Assembly: GCA_002435715.1 (NCBI GenBank)
Contig: DISD01000072.1
Coordinates: 1-64,000 of the forward strand
Length of the DNA: 64,000 nucleotides
Reading direction: 5' to 3'
Origin: Rhodospirillaceae bacterium UBA6219
GTDB lineage: Bacteria > Pseudomonadota > Alphaproteobacteria > Rhodospirillales > Magnetospirillaceae
Below, in pieces: positions 26,577 to 34,223 of this stretch. The translations under genes were made by a program, and so were the position numbers. The notes beneath the pieces are model-generated. The model was not told the origin of the DNA, made no database searches, and saw only the letters and a program-made list of their open reading frames with translations. Each line of letters begins with the position of its first letter. The stretch's first letter is position 1.

Positions 26577-28496
26577 CTATCTGTTGCCCGCGTCACCTTG
26601 CTTAAACTGCAAGGTCTTGTTCTCGTGCGTGTAGAATGGCCCAACCACATATTCCTCGACATCGAGCTCCGGAGCGATCATTGAGGTCGTAAGAATGAAC
26701 TGGTGTGCGACTTCGCTTTGTTGTGAAAGCTCGACAATGATCCGTTGAAAATTGTGGCTTCTAGCGAGTTCCATGCCCTTGTCTTCAATGTTGTCGAAAA
26801 GGCCGAACCTGGGGTATCGCATGGCGCGCTCACTCGTTGACGCCATGCAAAAAGCGACGTGAAAGGCATTCTTCAACACGACCATGGAGCTAGCCGAAAA
26901 CAGGCTCGCGCCGTTCACCTTAAGTTTGTCCTCTTTAAAACTGAAAAGGACGCTATCGCAGTTGGCAAAATCATACTCGCGGGGGAGGTCCTTCTTGAGG
27001 ATATCCTTTACCGTATCGGAGATACGCGTATAAACGGCTTGCCTCGTTGAGCTTAAATGTTTTTGCCTTGCCTGTATGTCATCGGACAGTCTGGATATTT
27101 CTGCCGACAGGTCAGCCTTCTTGTTTGTCAGCATGTCGATCCGCTGAATAATCTTTCCTTTCTCGTTAACATCCTCAATTTGCCGATCGATATAGCCGAT
27201 CCTCTGATTTAGCGCGGCAATACGTTGCTCAGATTCGGTGAGAACCTTTTCAGATGCAAACCGAAGCTTGCTGCCAAGGCTTTCTCGTTCAGTGCGCTTC
27301 TCTCGCAGGTCTATGATCCAATCATCTCGCCGCTTTTCTTTGTCCTTCAACAACTCATCGGACTCTCTAATCTGGAAGGAGAGTTCCTGCTTGACCCGAT
27401 GCATGTTGGCGCCCATGTGGTCCGCCTTCGGCGATTTACATAATGGGCATGCGTCCGGATCAGTGTGGTGGACGGGAGAAAAACAGGATGGGCAATGCTG
27501 AAACTGGATTTGCCCCATTGCGTCGAGGGTTGCCTGCGACTCGTCAATCGCACGCAGGCTTTCTCGGCAATGGTCAATAAAATCGACTGAGTCTGCCAAT
27601 TCCAAATTTGCAAGCGACAGCTTTTCCTCTAGATCCCCAATTTCCTTATTCAACCTGATTACATCCGCATGTATTTCTTCGTAGGCGGCGTGCGTGACGG
27701 CATCGGGTTTTTCAAACCGCTCTTTTTGGGCCGCAGCAAGGTCTTGTTCCGCCTGTACGCGCGCTTCCAGAAGCGTCCGGATTTCCTGTTCAATCCAAGC
27801 TTTGTTGAGGTTGTGTTTAATCCCTCCCAATACGGCGAACAGGCTCCTTAGTTCGCCGGACACGTCGGACAACTCTTTTTCGGCCTCACGCTTTCTCAGT
27901 TCAGCTGAATAAAGATCAGCGTCATAAGCTCCGCAAAGCAGGTTGCCAACGGCATCTCTCGTCAAGGCGGGGTCATAATCTTCCTTGCGGAAAATCTTTT
28001 CTACAGACGACATCTGGTCGCTATAAAGCAAGCGAAGGACTTGATGCATAGTTATGTTGCTGCCCTCCTCGCCAGGAACCTCAGGCAGCCCCAAAGCCCG
28101 AAATAGGACCTGTGAGAAACCTTCTTTGTGAGGGGATCGGCGCAGAGGGTACAAGGCCCATTGCTCCGGTCGCGCAACGGCAGCTTCTTCGTATGCGCCC
28201 CAGAAGATGCCCACAGGCGCCTGAGCACCGGAGCCAACCTCTCTCCGAAGAGTTAGGGGTTCGCCATTGATGAGCACCTCGGCAATAACCCAGTTGCAGC
28301 GACCTGCGGCGTCCTTCCACTCACGGAGTTCACCACCAAGAACGAAAAATATAAAATCAGATATCGTGGATTTACCCGAACCGTTCTCGCCTCGGATAAT
28401 ATTAATACCAATGCGAAACTTCTGGTCGTAAACGAGTACGCCATTCGCTGTCACCGAGACGCGCTGAATAAAGAGCGCTGGCTTATACAGCATCAT
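26577..28496 (-). CDS. Rad50/SMC-like ATPase of an ABC-three-component system
   Basis: A 639-residue SMC/Rad50-type ABC ATPase. Walker A GENGSGKST is at residues 36-44 after an SMC-like N-terminus (IGINIIRG). The middle is coiled coil with a zinc hook formed by CPSC (335-338) and CPLC (350-353), and PRFGLFDNIEDKG near the end fits Walker B plus D-loop. The canonical LSGG signature is not obvious; SASSMVVLKNAF occupies its place. It is the last gene of a four-gene operon and overlaps the middle-component gene by 14 bp. In ABC-3C systems such ATPases are predicted to sense invading nucleic acid. Confidence 0.82.
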   Translation of the reverse strand: MMLYKPALFIQRVSVTANGVLVYDQKFRIGINIIRGENGSGKSTISDFIFFVLGGELREWKDAAGRCNWVIAEVLINGEPLTLRREVGSGAQAPVGIFWGAYEEAAVARPEQWALYPLRRSPHKEGFSQVLFRALGLPEVPGEEGSNITMHQVLRLLYSDQMSSVEKIFRKEDYDPALTRDAVGNLLCGAYDADLYSAELRKREAEKELSDVSGELRSLFAVLGGIKHNLNKAWIEQEIRTLLEARVQAEQDLAAAQKERFEKPDAVTHAAYEEIHADVIRLNKEIGDLEEKLSLANLELADSVDFIDHCRESLRAIDESQATLDAMGQIQFQHCPSCFSPVHHTDPDACPLCKSPKADHMGANMHRVKQELSFQIRESDELLKDKEKRRDDWIIDLREKRTERESLGSKLRFASEKVLTESEQRIAALNQRIGYIDRQIEDVNEKGKIIQRIDMLTNKKADLSAEISRLSDDIQARQKHLSSTRQAVYTRISDTVKDILKKDLPREYDFANCDSVLFSFKEDKLKVNGASLFSASSMVVLKNAFHVAFCMASTSERAMRYPRFGLFDNIEDKGMELARSHNFQRIIVELSQQSEVAHQFILTTSMIAPELDVEEYVVGPFYTHENKTLQFKQGDAGNR

Positions 28497-28992
28497 AGCG
28501 GTACTCCATCAGTCCTGTTCTGTCTTTCAGTCCGTCAGCCCCTCCGGCGGGTACTGATCGAGCTATTATCGCGAAAAAGGAAAGGGCAGAGGATTTCTCT
28601 TCGGAAAATGCGTCCAGCTTTTCGCCCATCGGCGATCCTGGCTTTCCACATAGGGATGCATACCCGTCTAGAAAATCGTCTCTATTAATAACGCCCCTGC
28701 CTACCATATGCGATAATGCGACATTTTGAATTTGGGTGAGTTCACGAAAAAGCAGCTTCTTGCCTGGGAGCTTTACATACGGAGCGCGCACCTTATCTAG
28801 GCCGTGCCTTCGCATTTCGCTTCTAAGTTCACGAGTCCATCGCACTTCTGGAAGGAGGTGCTGAAATATCAGAAAGAAATCGAATATTCGGAGGGATTCA
28901 ATCTCTATTCGCTGCTGCGAATTATTGAGTATCGCGGCCAGCCGAAAGACGCAATGATAGGGGTCGTGTAGCGGGTGATACGTTAGTATCAT
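28483..28992 (-). CDS. ABC-3C middle component-like protein
   Basis: A 169-residue protein opening with LTYHPLHDPYHCVFRL, a start I associate with ABC-three-component middle-component families (winged-helix-like). It lies between the C-terminal component (4-bp gap) and the Rad50-like ATPase (14-bp overlap), the usual place for this subunit. No catalytic motif is visible. The predicted role is to bridge ATPase and effector-linked component. Assignment to a particular MC family is from memory of the family start and from context, not from a search. Confidence 0.65.
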   Translation of the reverse strand: MILTYHPLHDPYHCVFRLAAILNNSQQRIEIESLRIFDFFLIFQHLLPEVRWTRELRSEMRRHGLDKVRAPYVKLPGKKLLFRELTQIQNVALSHMVGRGVINRDDFLDGYASLCGKPGSPMGEKLDAFSEEKSSALSFFAIIARSVPAGGADGLKDRTGLMEYRYDAV

Positions 28993-28996
28993 TTCA

Positions 28997-29617
28997 TCAG
29001 TCCCAATCCACGATGCATTTCTGGGTAAGGAACATGAGCATTCCTTTTGCGGTGCTTACGCCAAGGAAGTCGTCACTTGCAATAAGCGCATGGGCCACAG
29101 GGGCTACAATTGCGGTTGCGATAACCGCATCAACTTGCTCTTTTGGTGCCCCCGCCTTGATGAGCGGGTACGCTTTCTCGTGATACTCGTGGTAGATGTA
29201 ATCCAAGAAATGGGCGAAAAGCTTCTGCGCAGATTTGAAGAACATAAACTTATCAAGCGTACGTCTGAAATACTCTTTATCTTCTTTTGCCTTGTGCAGC
29301 TCGGCATCCGAGCCTCTGCCGCCTGCTGATAATTTATCCTCAACGGAACGTAGCGGCTTATCGTGTTCATAGTTGTAATAGTGATCGAATTTTCCGATCA
29401 GCGAGTTGCTTTTTTTGCCGGTTGCGACCTCATCTTCAATTTGTTTTATGATTTCGATAATTACGGCCACGTCGATGCCGCCAAATTTAATGACGACATT
29501 GTTTGTGACGCTATTGTCTGTCTTGCTGCCACAGACAAAATCGCCCTCAACTTCATTGCCGCTGACTTGCAGAGAAAGGGCCTTTCCAGGCCCAATCGGC
29601 CCCGGAAGTGAGCTCAT
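28997..29617 (-). CDS. ABC-3C C-terminal component-like protein
   Basis: A 206-residue protein. The N-terminal part has SGNEVEGDFVCGSKTDN (about residues 19-35), a Gly/Asp tag of the form GNxxxGDxVxGxK. The rest is helical and ends KGMLMFLTQKCIVDW. The gene starts inside the stop of a 56-codon membrane-peptide gene that carries the same tag, and lies 4 bp before the middle-component gene. Operon position and size fit the third component of ABC-3C systems. No nuclease or protease motif is visible, so the killing or blocking activity, if any, is unclear. Confidence 0.62.
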   Translation of the reverse strand: MSSLPGPIGPGKALSLQVSGNEVEGDFVCGSKTDNSVTNNVVIKFGGIDVAVIIEIIKQIEDEVATGKKSNSLIGKFDHYYNYEHDKPLRSVEDKLSAGGRGSDAELHKAKEDKEYFRRTLDKFMFFKSAQKLFAHFLDYIYHEYHEKAYPLIKAGAPKEQVDAVIATAIVAPVAHALIASDDFLGVSTAKGMLMFLTQKCIVDWD

Positions 29618-29784
29618 TTGCTAATTTTATCCCTGCCTACGAGGTCGCCGCCGATCTTGTTCCCCTCCGCGTGGAAGGAGCTCTGCCGCTTGTTAAATGA
29701 AATCTTCTGTACCACAACGGTGGCGGTGATGCCGGTAAGTACGCCCGCCGCCAGCGTCGCGAGGGCAACAACGGTGCAGTCCAT
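29614..29784 (-). CDS. Small single-pass membrane protein with a GNxxGDxVGRDK tag
   Basis: A 56-residue protein easily missed because of its length. GGAGGAAGGG lies directly upstream of ATG 29784. Residues 4-25 are a hydrophobic helix (TVVALATLAAGVLTGITATVVV). The tail holds GNKIGGDLVGRDK, which aligns with GNEVEGDFVCGSK of the next protein. The stop overlaps the start of that gene (ATGA), so translation is coupled. It is probably the first gene of the ABC-3C-like operon and a membrane anchor or effector. Confidence 0.72.
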   Translation of the reverse strand: MDCTVVALATLAAGVLTGITATVVVQKISFNKRQSSFHAEGNKIGGDLVGRDKISK

Positions 29785-29815
29785 CCCTTCCTCCCTGGAT
29801 GGTTGTTCCTGACAT

Positions 29816-29826
29816 GTTATATATAG
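29816..29826 (-). promoter_or_regulatory. Candidate -10 region of the ABC-3C-like operon
   Basis: The minus strand reads CTATATATAAC about 32-42 bases before the small membrane-protein start. The AT-rich box stands out in the 110-bp gap after the Sel1 gene. No convincing -35 is seen. Confidence 0.35.
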
Positions 29827-29894
29827 CGGTAAGTGTTTGGCCTAGCCGACACATCTTGCGGCTGTCGGAATACCGTTCGTCGCGCGCACCGAGG

Positions 29895-30734
29895 TTACGG
29901 CGTTGGCTTCCACTCACGAGCGAGCCGCTGAGCCTCTGCAACCTCCTGCGCGGTCATCCTCGCCGTGATGGCGATTAAGGTGTTGGTCGCCGTCCGCCCC
30001 ATCTCCTGATCCGTCGCGGGCATCCGCACCGTTGCGATTGTTAGCCACTTATGGGCCTGCACGTAATCTTTCGGCAGACCCGCACCGTCCGCGTATCGTG
30101 CGCCTAAGAACGCTTGCGCCGTGGTATCGCCCCGGTCTGCGGCTAGGCGCAACCACGTTACGGCGTCGGCGTCGCTTCTGGGTACGCCGCGCCCACGTCC
30201 GTACATGACGCTCAACATTGTCTGCGCCTTGGCGTATCCCTGATCCGCCGCCTTTCGTGCCCAACGCGCGGCTTCCTCGTTGTCCTGTCGCACGCCCAGG
30301 CGCCCGAGGTCGTAGATCATGGCGAGCATGTGTTGCGCGTTCGCACTCCCTTGATCCGCCGCCTTGCGGAACCACCGCAACGCCTCTCCGTCGTTCTGTG
30401 CAACGCCTTCGCCGCCCCCATACGCGTGTCCAAGAACGACTTGAGCGTCGGCGTGTCCCTGTTCCGCCGCCTTTCGCGTCCACCTGACGGCTTCCGCATA
30501 GTCCTTGGGCACGCCGCGTCCACGGCCATAAATGGTGCCGATGAGATACTGCGCCTCCGCATTGCCTTGTTCGGCCAGCGGTCGAAGCGTCAGTAGGGCA
30601 GCCCTAAAGTCTCCATTGGCTAATGCTGCACTGCCATCCTCCAGCGCACCTGCAAATGCCGCCATGCTCATTGCCCACGCGACCGCTGCCGCTGCCGCAA
30701 TTCTCGCTCCCCGTCGCCACACATGCATTCCCAT
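29895..30734 (-). CDS. Secreted Sel1-repeat (TPR-like) protein
   Basis: A 279-residue protein with a signal peptide (ends AAFA-GA) and five or six Sel1 repeats of about 36 residues (AEAQYLIGTIYGRGRGVPKDYAEAVRWTRKAAEQG and relatives). Sel1 arrays form solenoids that bind partner proteins. ATG 30734 is preferred since TAGGGGCGATAGCC precedes it and the signal peptide follows; a longer frame to 30785 would run through the palindromic operator. It is divergent from an XRE regulator gene. Confidence 0.85.
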   Translation of the reverse strand: MGMHVWRRGARIAAAAAVAWAMSMAAFAGALEDGSAALANGDFRAALLTLRPLAEQGNAEAQYLIGTIYGRGRGVPKDYAEAVRWTRKAAEQGHADAQVVLGHAYGGGEGVAQNDGEALRWFRKAADQGSANAQHMLAMIYDLGRLGVRQDNEEAARWARKAADQGYAKAQTMLSVMYGRGRGVPRSDADAVTWLRLAADRGDTTAQAFLGARYADGAGLPKDYVQAHKWLTIATVRMPATDQEMGRTATNTLIAITARMTAQEVAEAQRLAREWKPTP

Positions 30735-30768
30735 GGCTATCGCCCCTAAACTACGGCTTTCGCTGGAA

Positions 30769-30786
30769 TATGTATTATAATACATA
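30769..30786. promoter_or_regulatory. 18-bp perfect palindrome between divergent sel1 and XRE genes
   Basis: TATGTATTATAATACATA is a perfect palindrome containing TATAAT on both strands (plus 30776-30781, minus 30779-30774). It can serve as overlapping divergent -10 boxes and as the operator of the neighbouring XRE protein. Confidence 0.65.
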
Positions 30787-30820
30787 GTGCGGCGGCACCG
30801 ATATCCGTTCTGTCGTCAGC

Positions 30821-31069
30821 ATGGATATCCGGCGCATCGTGGGCAGGAACATCAAGGCGGCACGCCTTGCGGCAGGTATGTCGCAAGAGGAGCTAGCCGC
30901 GCGTATGGATGTGGACCAGGGCTACGTTAGCAGTTTGGAAGCGGGTAAGCGCAATCCTACGATCCTGACGGTGTGGCACGCATCCGAGGCTTTGGGGGTA
31001 TTGCCCGAAGTCCTGTTCAGGATGGGCGGCGCGCCGAGTGGTCCGATGACCACGGGCGAGGATGATTAG
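30821..31069 (+). CDS. XRE-family transcriptional regulator
   Basis: An 82-residue Cro/C1-type helix-turn-helix protein: VGRNIKAARLAAGMSQEELAARMDVDQGYVSSLEAGKRNPT covers the five-helix DNA-binding domain, followed by a short tail. It lacks a sensing domain. The 18-bp palindrome lies 35 bp upstream, so autoregulation and control of the Sel1 gene are likely (inference). Its low ribosome binding site strength suggests modest expression. Confidence 0.87.
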   Translation: MDIRRIVGRNIKAARLAAGMSQEELAARMDVDQGYVSSLEAGKRNPTILTVWHASEALGVLPEVLFRMGGAPSGPMTTGEDD

Positions 31070-31316
31070 CAGCGGTGCCTCTACAGGGATTTTCCGCGCG
31101 GATTTTTCCGGCCTCTACGGACATTGCGCGCCCTCCGCCAATCGCCCCTCCCCCTACCCCCATCCCTCCCCCTGTCGAGTATCGAGAGGGGGCGGGGGTG
31201 TGCAGCAGCGTGTGCCGCCGTCAGCGGCACCGACAAGGGACGGAGTGCGTGGCCGCGAGGACGGGCGCAAGACAAGCGTGTGCGATGGGGTGGCGCGGGA
31301 TAATGCTGCCGAAGCG

Positions 31317-31360
31317 GTGCCTACCTCGAAATTGGCTCCGGTGCCTATCCGGTGCCTACC
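31317..31360 (+). repeat. GTGCCTACC repeats, candidate integrase arm sites (right)
   Basis: Copies lie at 31317-31325, 31341-31349 (one mismatch, GTGCCTATC) and 31352-31360. The last two are 11 bp apart, the same phasing and orientation as the left-end pair. Confidence 0.6.
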
Positions 31361-31397
31361 CGGCCAATTCAGGTGGCAAGAGATGAGGCGACGGCAA

Positions 31398-31427
31398 AAG
31401 AAAAACCCCTAGGTTTCCCTAGGGGTT
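31398..31427 (-). terminator. Element-supplied tRNA-Ala terminator
   Basis: A perfect ten-pair stem (AACCCCTAGG at 31404-31413 with 31418-31427) is followed on the minus strand by a T-run. Its sequence differs from the host terminator at 21912-21940, so the element brought its own. Confidence 0.88.
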
Positions 31428-31428
31428 G

Positions 31429-31508
<80 letters not shown>

Positions 31509-31625
31509 TTGATCTCGTTACCGTCGGTCTTGGGCGTCCGTCGGTGGAGGCGGAACATATGGATTTCGAAGACGGGGGTCAAGCCTAAAAAAACACCGCT
31601 TCGAAAACTTTTTTCCGCAGCCTGA

Positions 31626-31976
31626 TCAGATCTCTTCTTCCAGGCCTTCGTCGATGTGTTCCATGACCTCGGCCATGTCGTCATCGTCCTCGCCCAGGTC
31701 GGAGGCGTCTTCCATCAGGCCGCTTTCATCGTCCTCGGCACTCTCTTCTTCGCTGTCCATGGCTTCTTCGTCGGCCACGGTCGCGGCAGCGGCGGCGGCC
31801 TTCTCTGCAGCACGGGCCTTGTCGGTCGGCACGCTGCTGCGGCGAACCTTGAAGGGCATCTCGGGCTCCACCGTCGCGCCGCACTTGGGGCAGGTGATGG
31901 GAGAGCGGGTCAAGTCATAGAAGCGGCATCCACAGCTGGTGCAAGTACGCTTCTGGCCCCATTCCGGCTTGGCCAC
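31626..31976 (-). CDS. FYDLN-acid family zinc-ribbon protein (TIGR02300)
   Basis: A 116-residue protein of a family found in alphaproteobacteria: start AKPEWGQKRTC, a zinc ribbon built from CTSC and CPKC with the diagnostic FYDL between, then a long acidic tail (many Asp/Glu). The GTG at 31976 is chosen because AAGGAGG lies at ideal spacing and family members begin MAKPEWG; an ATG 45 bases upstream would add an unusual extension. Function is unknown. Confidence 0.88.
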   Translation of the reverse strand: MAKPEWGQKRTCTSCGCRFYDLTRSPITCPKCGATVEPEMPFKVRRSSVPTDKARAAEKAAAAAATVADEEAMDSEEESAEDDESGLMEDASDLGEDDDDMAEVMEHIDEGLEEEI

Positions 31977-32124
31977 GGCGATATCCTCCTTAAAAATCGG
32001 CTTAGCAGCGGCATTTGCCATGTTCGCCCCACCATGTCAAAACGAAAACGCAAAATTCGGCTTGCTCATGGCGCGAAGCTGTCTTGTGTGATAGATCAAG
32101 CCGGCCTGAATTTTCGGAGTGACC

Positions 32125-33465
32125 ATGTCCAAACCGTTGATTTCCCGCCGTGCTGCGGCGCTTTCGGGCTCGGCCAAGGTGCCGGGCGACAAGTCGGTGT
32201 CGCACCGGGCTCTGATGTTCGGGGCGCTGGCCGTCGGCGAAAGCCGGGTGGAGGGCTTGTTGGAAGGCGACGACGTGTTGCGCACCGCCGCTGCCATGCG
32301 GGCTCTGGGTGCCGAGGTGGATCGGTTGGACGACGGCACCTGGCGGCTGTTCGGCCGGGGCGTCGGCGGCCTGAAAGAACCCGACGACGTGTTGGACCTG
32401 GGCAATTCCGGCACCGGGGCGCGGTTGATGATGGGCCTGGTGGCCAGCCATCCCTTCACCACCATCTTCACCGGCGACGCGTCCCTGCGCTCGCGCCCGA
32501 TGAAGCGGGTGTCGGTGCCTTTGTCGCAAATGGGCGCGCGTTTCTTCGGTCGTGACGGTGGTCGCCTGCCCATGGCGGTGGTGGGCACCAGCAATCCCTT
32601 GCCCATCACTTACGAATTACCGGTGGCCTCGGCCCAGGTGAAGTCGGCCATCTTGCTGGCCGGCCTCAACACGCCGGGCCGCACCACGGTGATCGAACGC
32701 GAAGCCACCCGCGACCACACCGAACTGATGCTGAGGAATTTCGGCGCCCAGGTGGACGTCGAACACGGCGAAGCGGGGGAACGCGTCATCACGGTGACCG
32801 GGTTCCCCGAACTGACCGGCCGTCACGTGGTGGTGCCGGCCGATCCCAGCTCGGCGGCGTTCCCGGCGGTGGCCGGCCTGATCACCCCGGGTTCGGAAAT
32901 CGTGCTGCAAGGTGTGGGTATGAATCCGTTGCGCACAGGGCTTTATCAAAGCCTGTCCGAGATGGGCGCCGATCTGGCTTTCGAGAATGTGCGCGAGGAA
33001 GGCGGCGAACAGGTCGCCGATCTGCGCGTGCGCTACTCGGCCCTGAAGGGTGTCGACGTGCCGGCGGAACGCGCGCCGTCGATGATCGACGAATATCCGA
33101 TCCTGGCGGTGGCGGCGTCCTTCGCCCAAGGCACCACCCGCATGTTCGGCCTGTCGGAATTGCGGGTGAAGGAAAGCGACCGCTTCGCCGCCACCATGCG
33201 CGGCCTTCAGGCTTGTGGTGTGCAGGTAGAAGAAGACGGCGACACCATGATCGTCCACGGCAATGGCAAGCCGCCGGTGGGCGGTGCCACCATCGCCGTC
33301 AATCTGGATCACCGCATCGCCATGGCCTTCCTGATCATGGGCATGGCTTCGGCCGATCCGGTGGCGGTGGATGACGCCGAAGCCATCGATACCAGCTTCC
33401 CCGGCTTCGTCGACCTGATGAACGGCATGGGGGCGCAGATTTCCAAGGCCGAGGCCGTCCTATGA
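32125..33465 (+). CDS. aroA: 3-phosphoshikimate 1-carboxyvinyltransferase (EPSP synthase)
   Basis: A 446-residue EPSP synthase, sixth step of the shikimate pathway, joining shikimate-3-phosphate and phosphoenolpyruvate. Signatures are VPGDKSVSHRALMFGALA near residue 20, LGNSGTGARLMMG near 92 and LRVKESDRFAA near 347. The GNSGTGA form belongs to the glyphosate-sensitivity-determining loop; the Ala in place of Gly96-type residue is typical of class II enzymes common in alphaproteobacteria. CGGAG precedes ATG 32125; GTG 32119 is an alternative. The cmk start overlaps its stop. Confidence 0.96.
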   Translation: MSKPLISRRAAALSGSAKVPGDKSVSHRALMFGALAVGESRVEGLLEGDDVLRTAAAMRALGAEVDRLDDGTWRLFGRGVGGLKEPDDVLDLGNSGTGARLMMGLVASHPFTTIFTGDASLRSRPMKRVSVPLSQMGARFFGRDGGRLPMAVVGTSNPLPITYELPVASAQVKSAILLAGLNTPGRTTVIEREATRDHTELMLRNFGAQVDVEHGEAGERVITVTGFPELTGRHVVVPADPSSAAFPAVAGLITPGSEIVLQGVGMNPLRTGLYQSLSEMGADLAFENVREEGGEQVADLRVRYSALKGVDVPAERAPSMIDEYPILAVAASFAQGTTRMFGLSELRVKESDRFAATMRGLQACGVQVEEDGDTMIVHGNGKPPVGGATIAVNLDHRIAMAFLIMGMASADPVAVDDAEAIDTSFPGFVDLMNGMGAQISKAEAVL

Positions 33466-34097
33466 GTGTGATTATCGCCATCGACGGCCCCGCTGCCGCC
33501 GGCAAGGGGACCCTGGCGCGGCGTGTCGCCGCCGAACTGGGCTTCGATTATCTGGATACCGGGCTGATCTATCGCGCTGTCGGCATGAATGTGGAACGTG
33601 CCGGTTTCGATCCCGCCGACCCGGCGCGCGCCGGCGAGGCCGCCCGTGACCTGCAGCCCGAGGATTTGCAAGCCGACGACCTGCGCGGTGACGAGGCCGC
33701 CCAGGCAGCGTCCAAGGTCGCCGCCGTCCCCGAAGTGCGCGCCGCTTTGCTGGACTTCCAGCGCCGCTTCGCCACCCAGCCGCCGGGCGGCAAGGGCGCG
33801 GTACTGGATGGCCGCGACATCGGCACCGTGGTCTGCCCCCAGGCCGGCATCAAGCTGTACGTCACCGCCAGCGCCGAAACCCGCGCCAAGCGTCGTTTGT
33901 TGGAATTGCAGGGGAAGGGCGTCGACACCAGCTTCGACAAGGTGTTGACCGAGATGCGCGAACGTGACGAACGCGATTCGCAACGCGCCGTGGCACCGCT
34001 GAAACCGGCCGAGGACGCCCACATCCTGGACACGTCCGAGATGGATGCCGAGGGCGCTTTTGACGCGGCGATTGCGTTTATCCGCGCAAAGCTGTAA
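33462..34097 (+). CDS. cmk: Cytidylate kinase
   Basis: A 211-residue CMP/dCMP kinase. The P-loop GPAAAGKGTLARR lies near residue 9, YLDTGLIYRAVG near 31 is the CMP-binding segment, and LDGRDIGTVVCP near 122 with the later ERDERDSQR lid complete the family pattern. It phosphorylates CMP for CTP/dCTP supply. The ATG overlaps the aroA stop (ATGA). aroA-cmk-rpsA is a widely conserved order. Confidence 0.96.
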   Translation: MSVIIAIDGPAAAGKGTLARRVAAELGFDYLDTGLIYRAVGMNVERAGFDPADPARAGEAARDLQPEDLQADDLRGDEAAQAASKVAAVPEVRAALLDFQRRFATQPPGGKGAVLDGRDIGTVVCPQAGIKLYVTASAETRAKRRLLELQGKGVDTSFDKVLTEMRERDERDSQRAVAPLKPAEDAHILDTSEMDAEGAFDAAIAFIRAKL

Positions 34098-34112
34098 GAG
34101 TCCGCTTTTCCT

Positions 34113-34138
34113 GGCCCCGGCCTATCAGGCGCGGGGCC
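34113..34138 (+). other. GC-rich hairpin between cmk and rpsA
   Basis: GGCCCCGGCCT pairs with AGGCGCGGGGCC around a 3-base loop with one bulge. A T-run is absent, so it may be part of the rpsA leader or a weak attenuator. Confidence 0.45.
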
Positions 34139-34223
34139 TGTTCTCATGGGGCGGGGTGTTCCCCCGCAAGACCGCCGGACACAACCGGCAGGCCCGAAAG
34201 ATGTAAAGAAAGGAAGTTTTATT

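Larger units (their letters stand above)
31070..31428. other. Non-coding right arm of the element
   Basis: I see no credible gene; open frames here are low-complexity Pro/Arg-rich and lack ribosome binding sites. The region ends with three GTGCCTA(C/T)C repeats and a tRNA terminator. Confidence 0.6.

Noticed and set aside
29618..29812. 64-codon plus-strand frame over the membrane-peptide gene
   Set aside because: The minus-strand frame has a ribosome binding site, a transmembrane helix, a motif shared with its neighbour, and stop/start coupling.
31062..31412. Open frame downstream of the XRE gene
   Set aside because: Pro/Arg-rich translation, no ribosome binding site, overlaps the XRE stop region and the integrase arm repeats.
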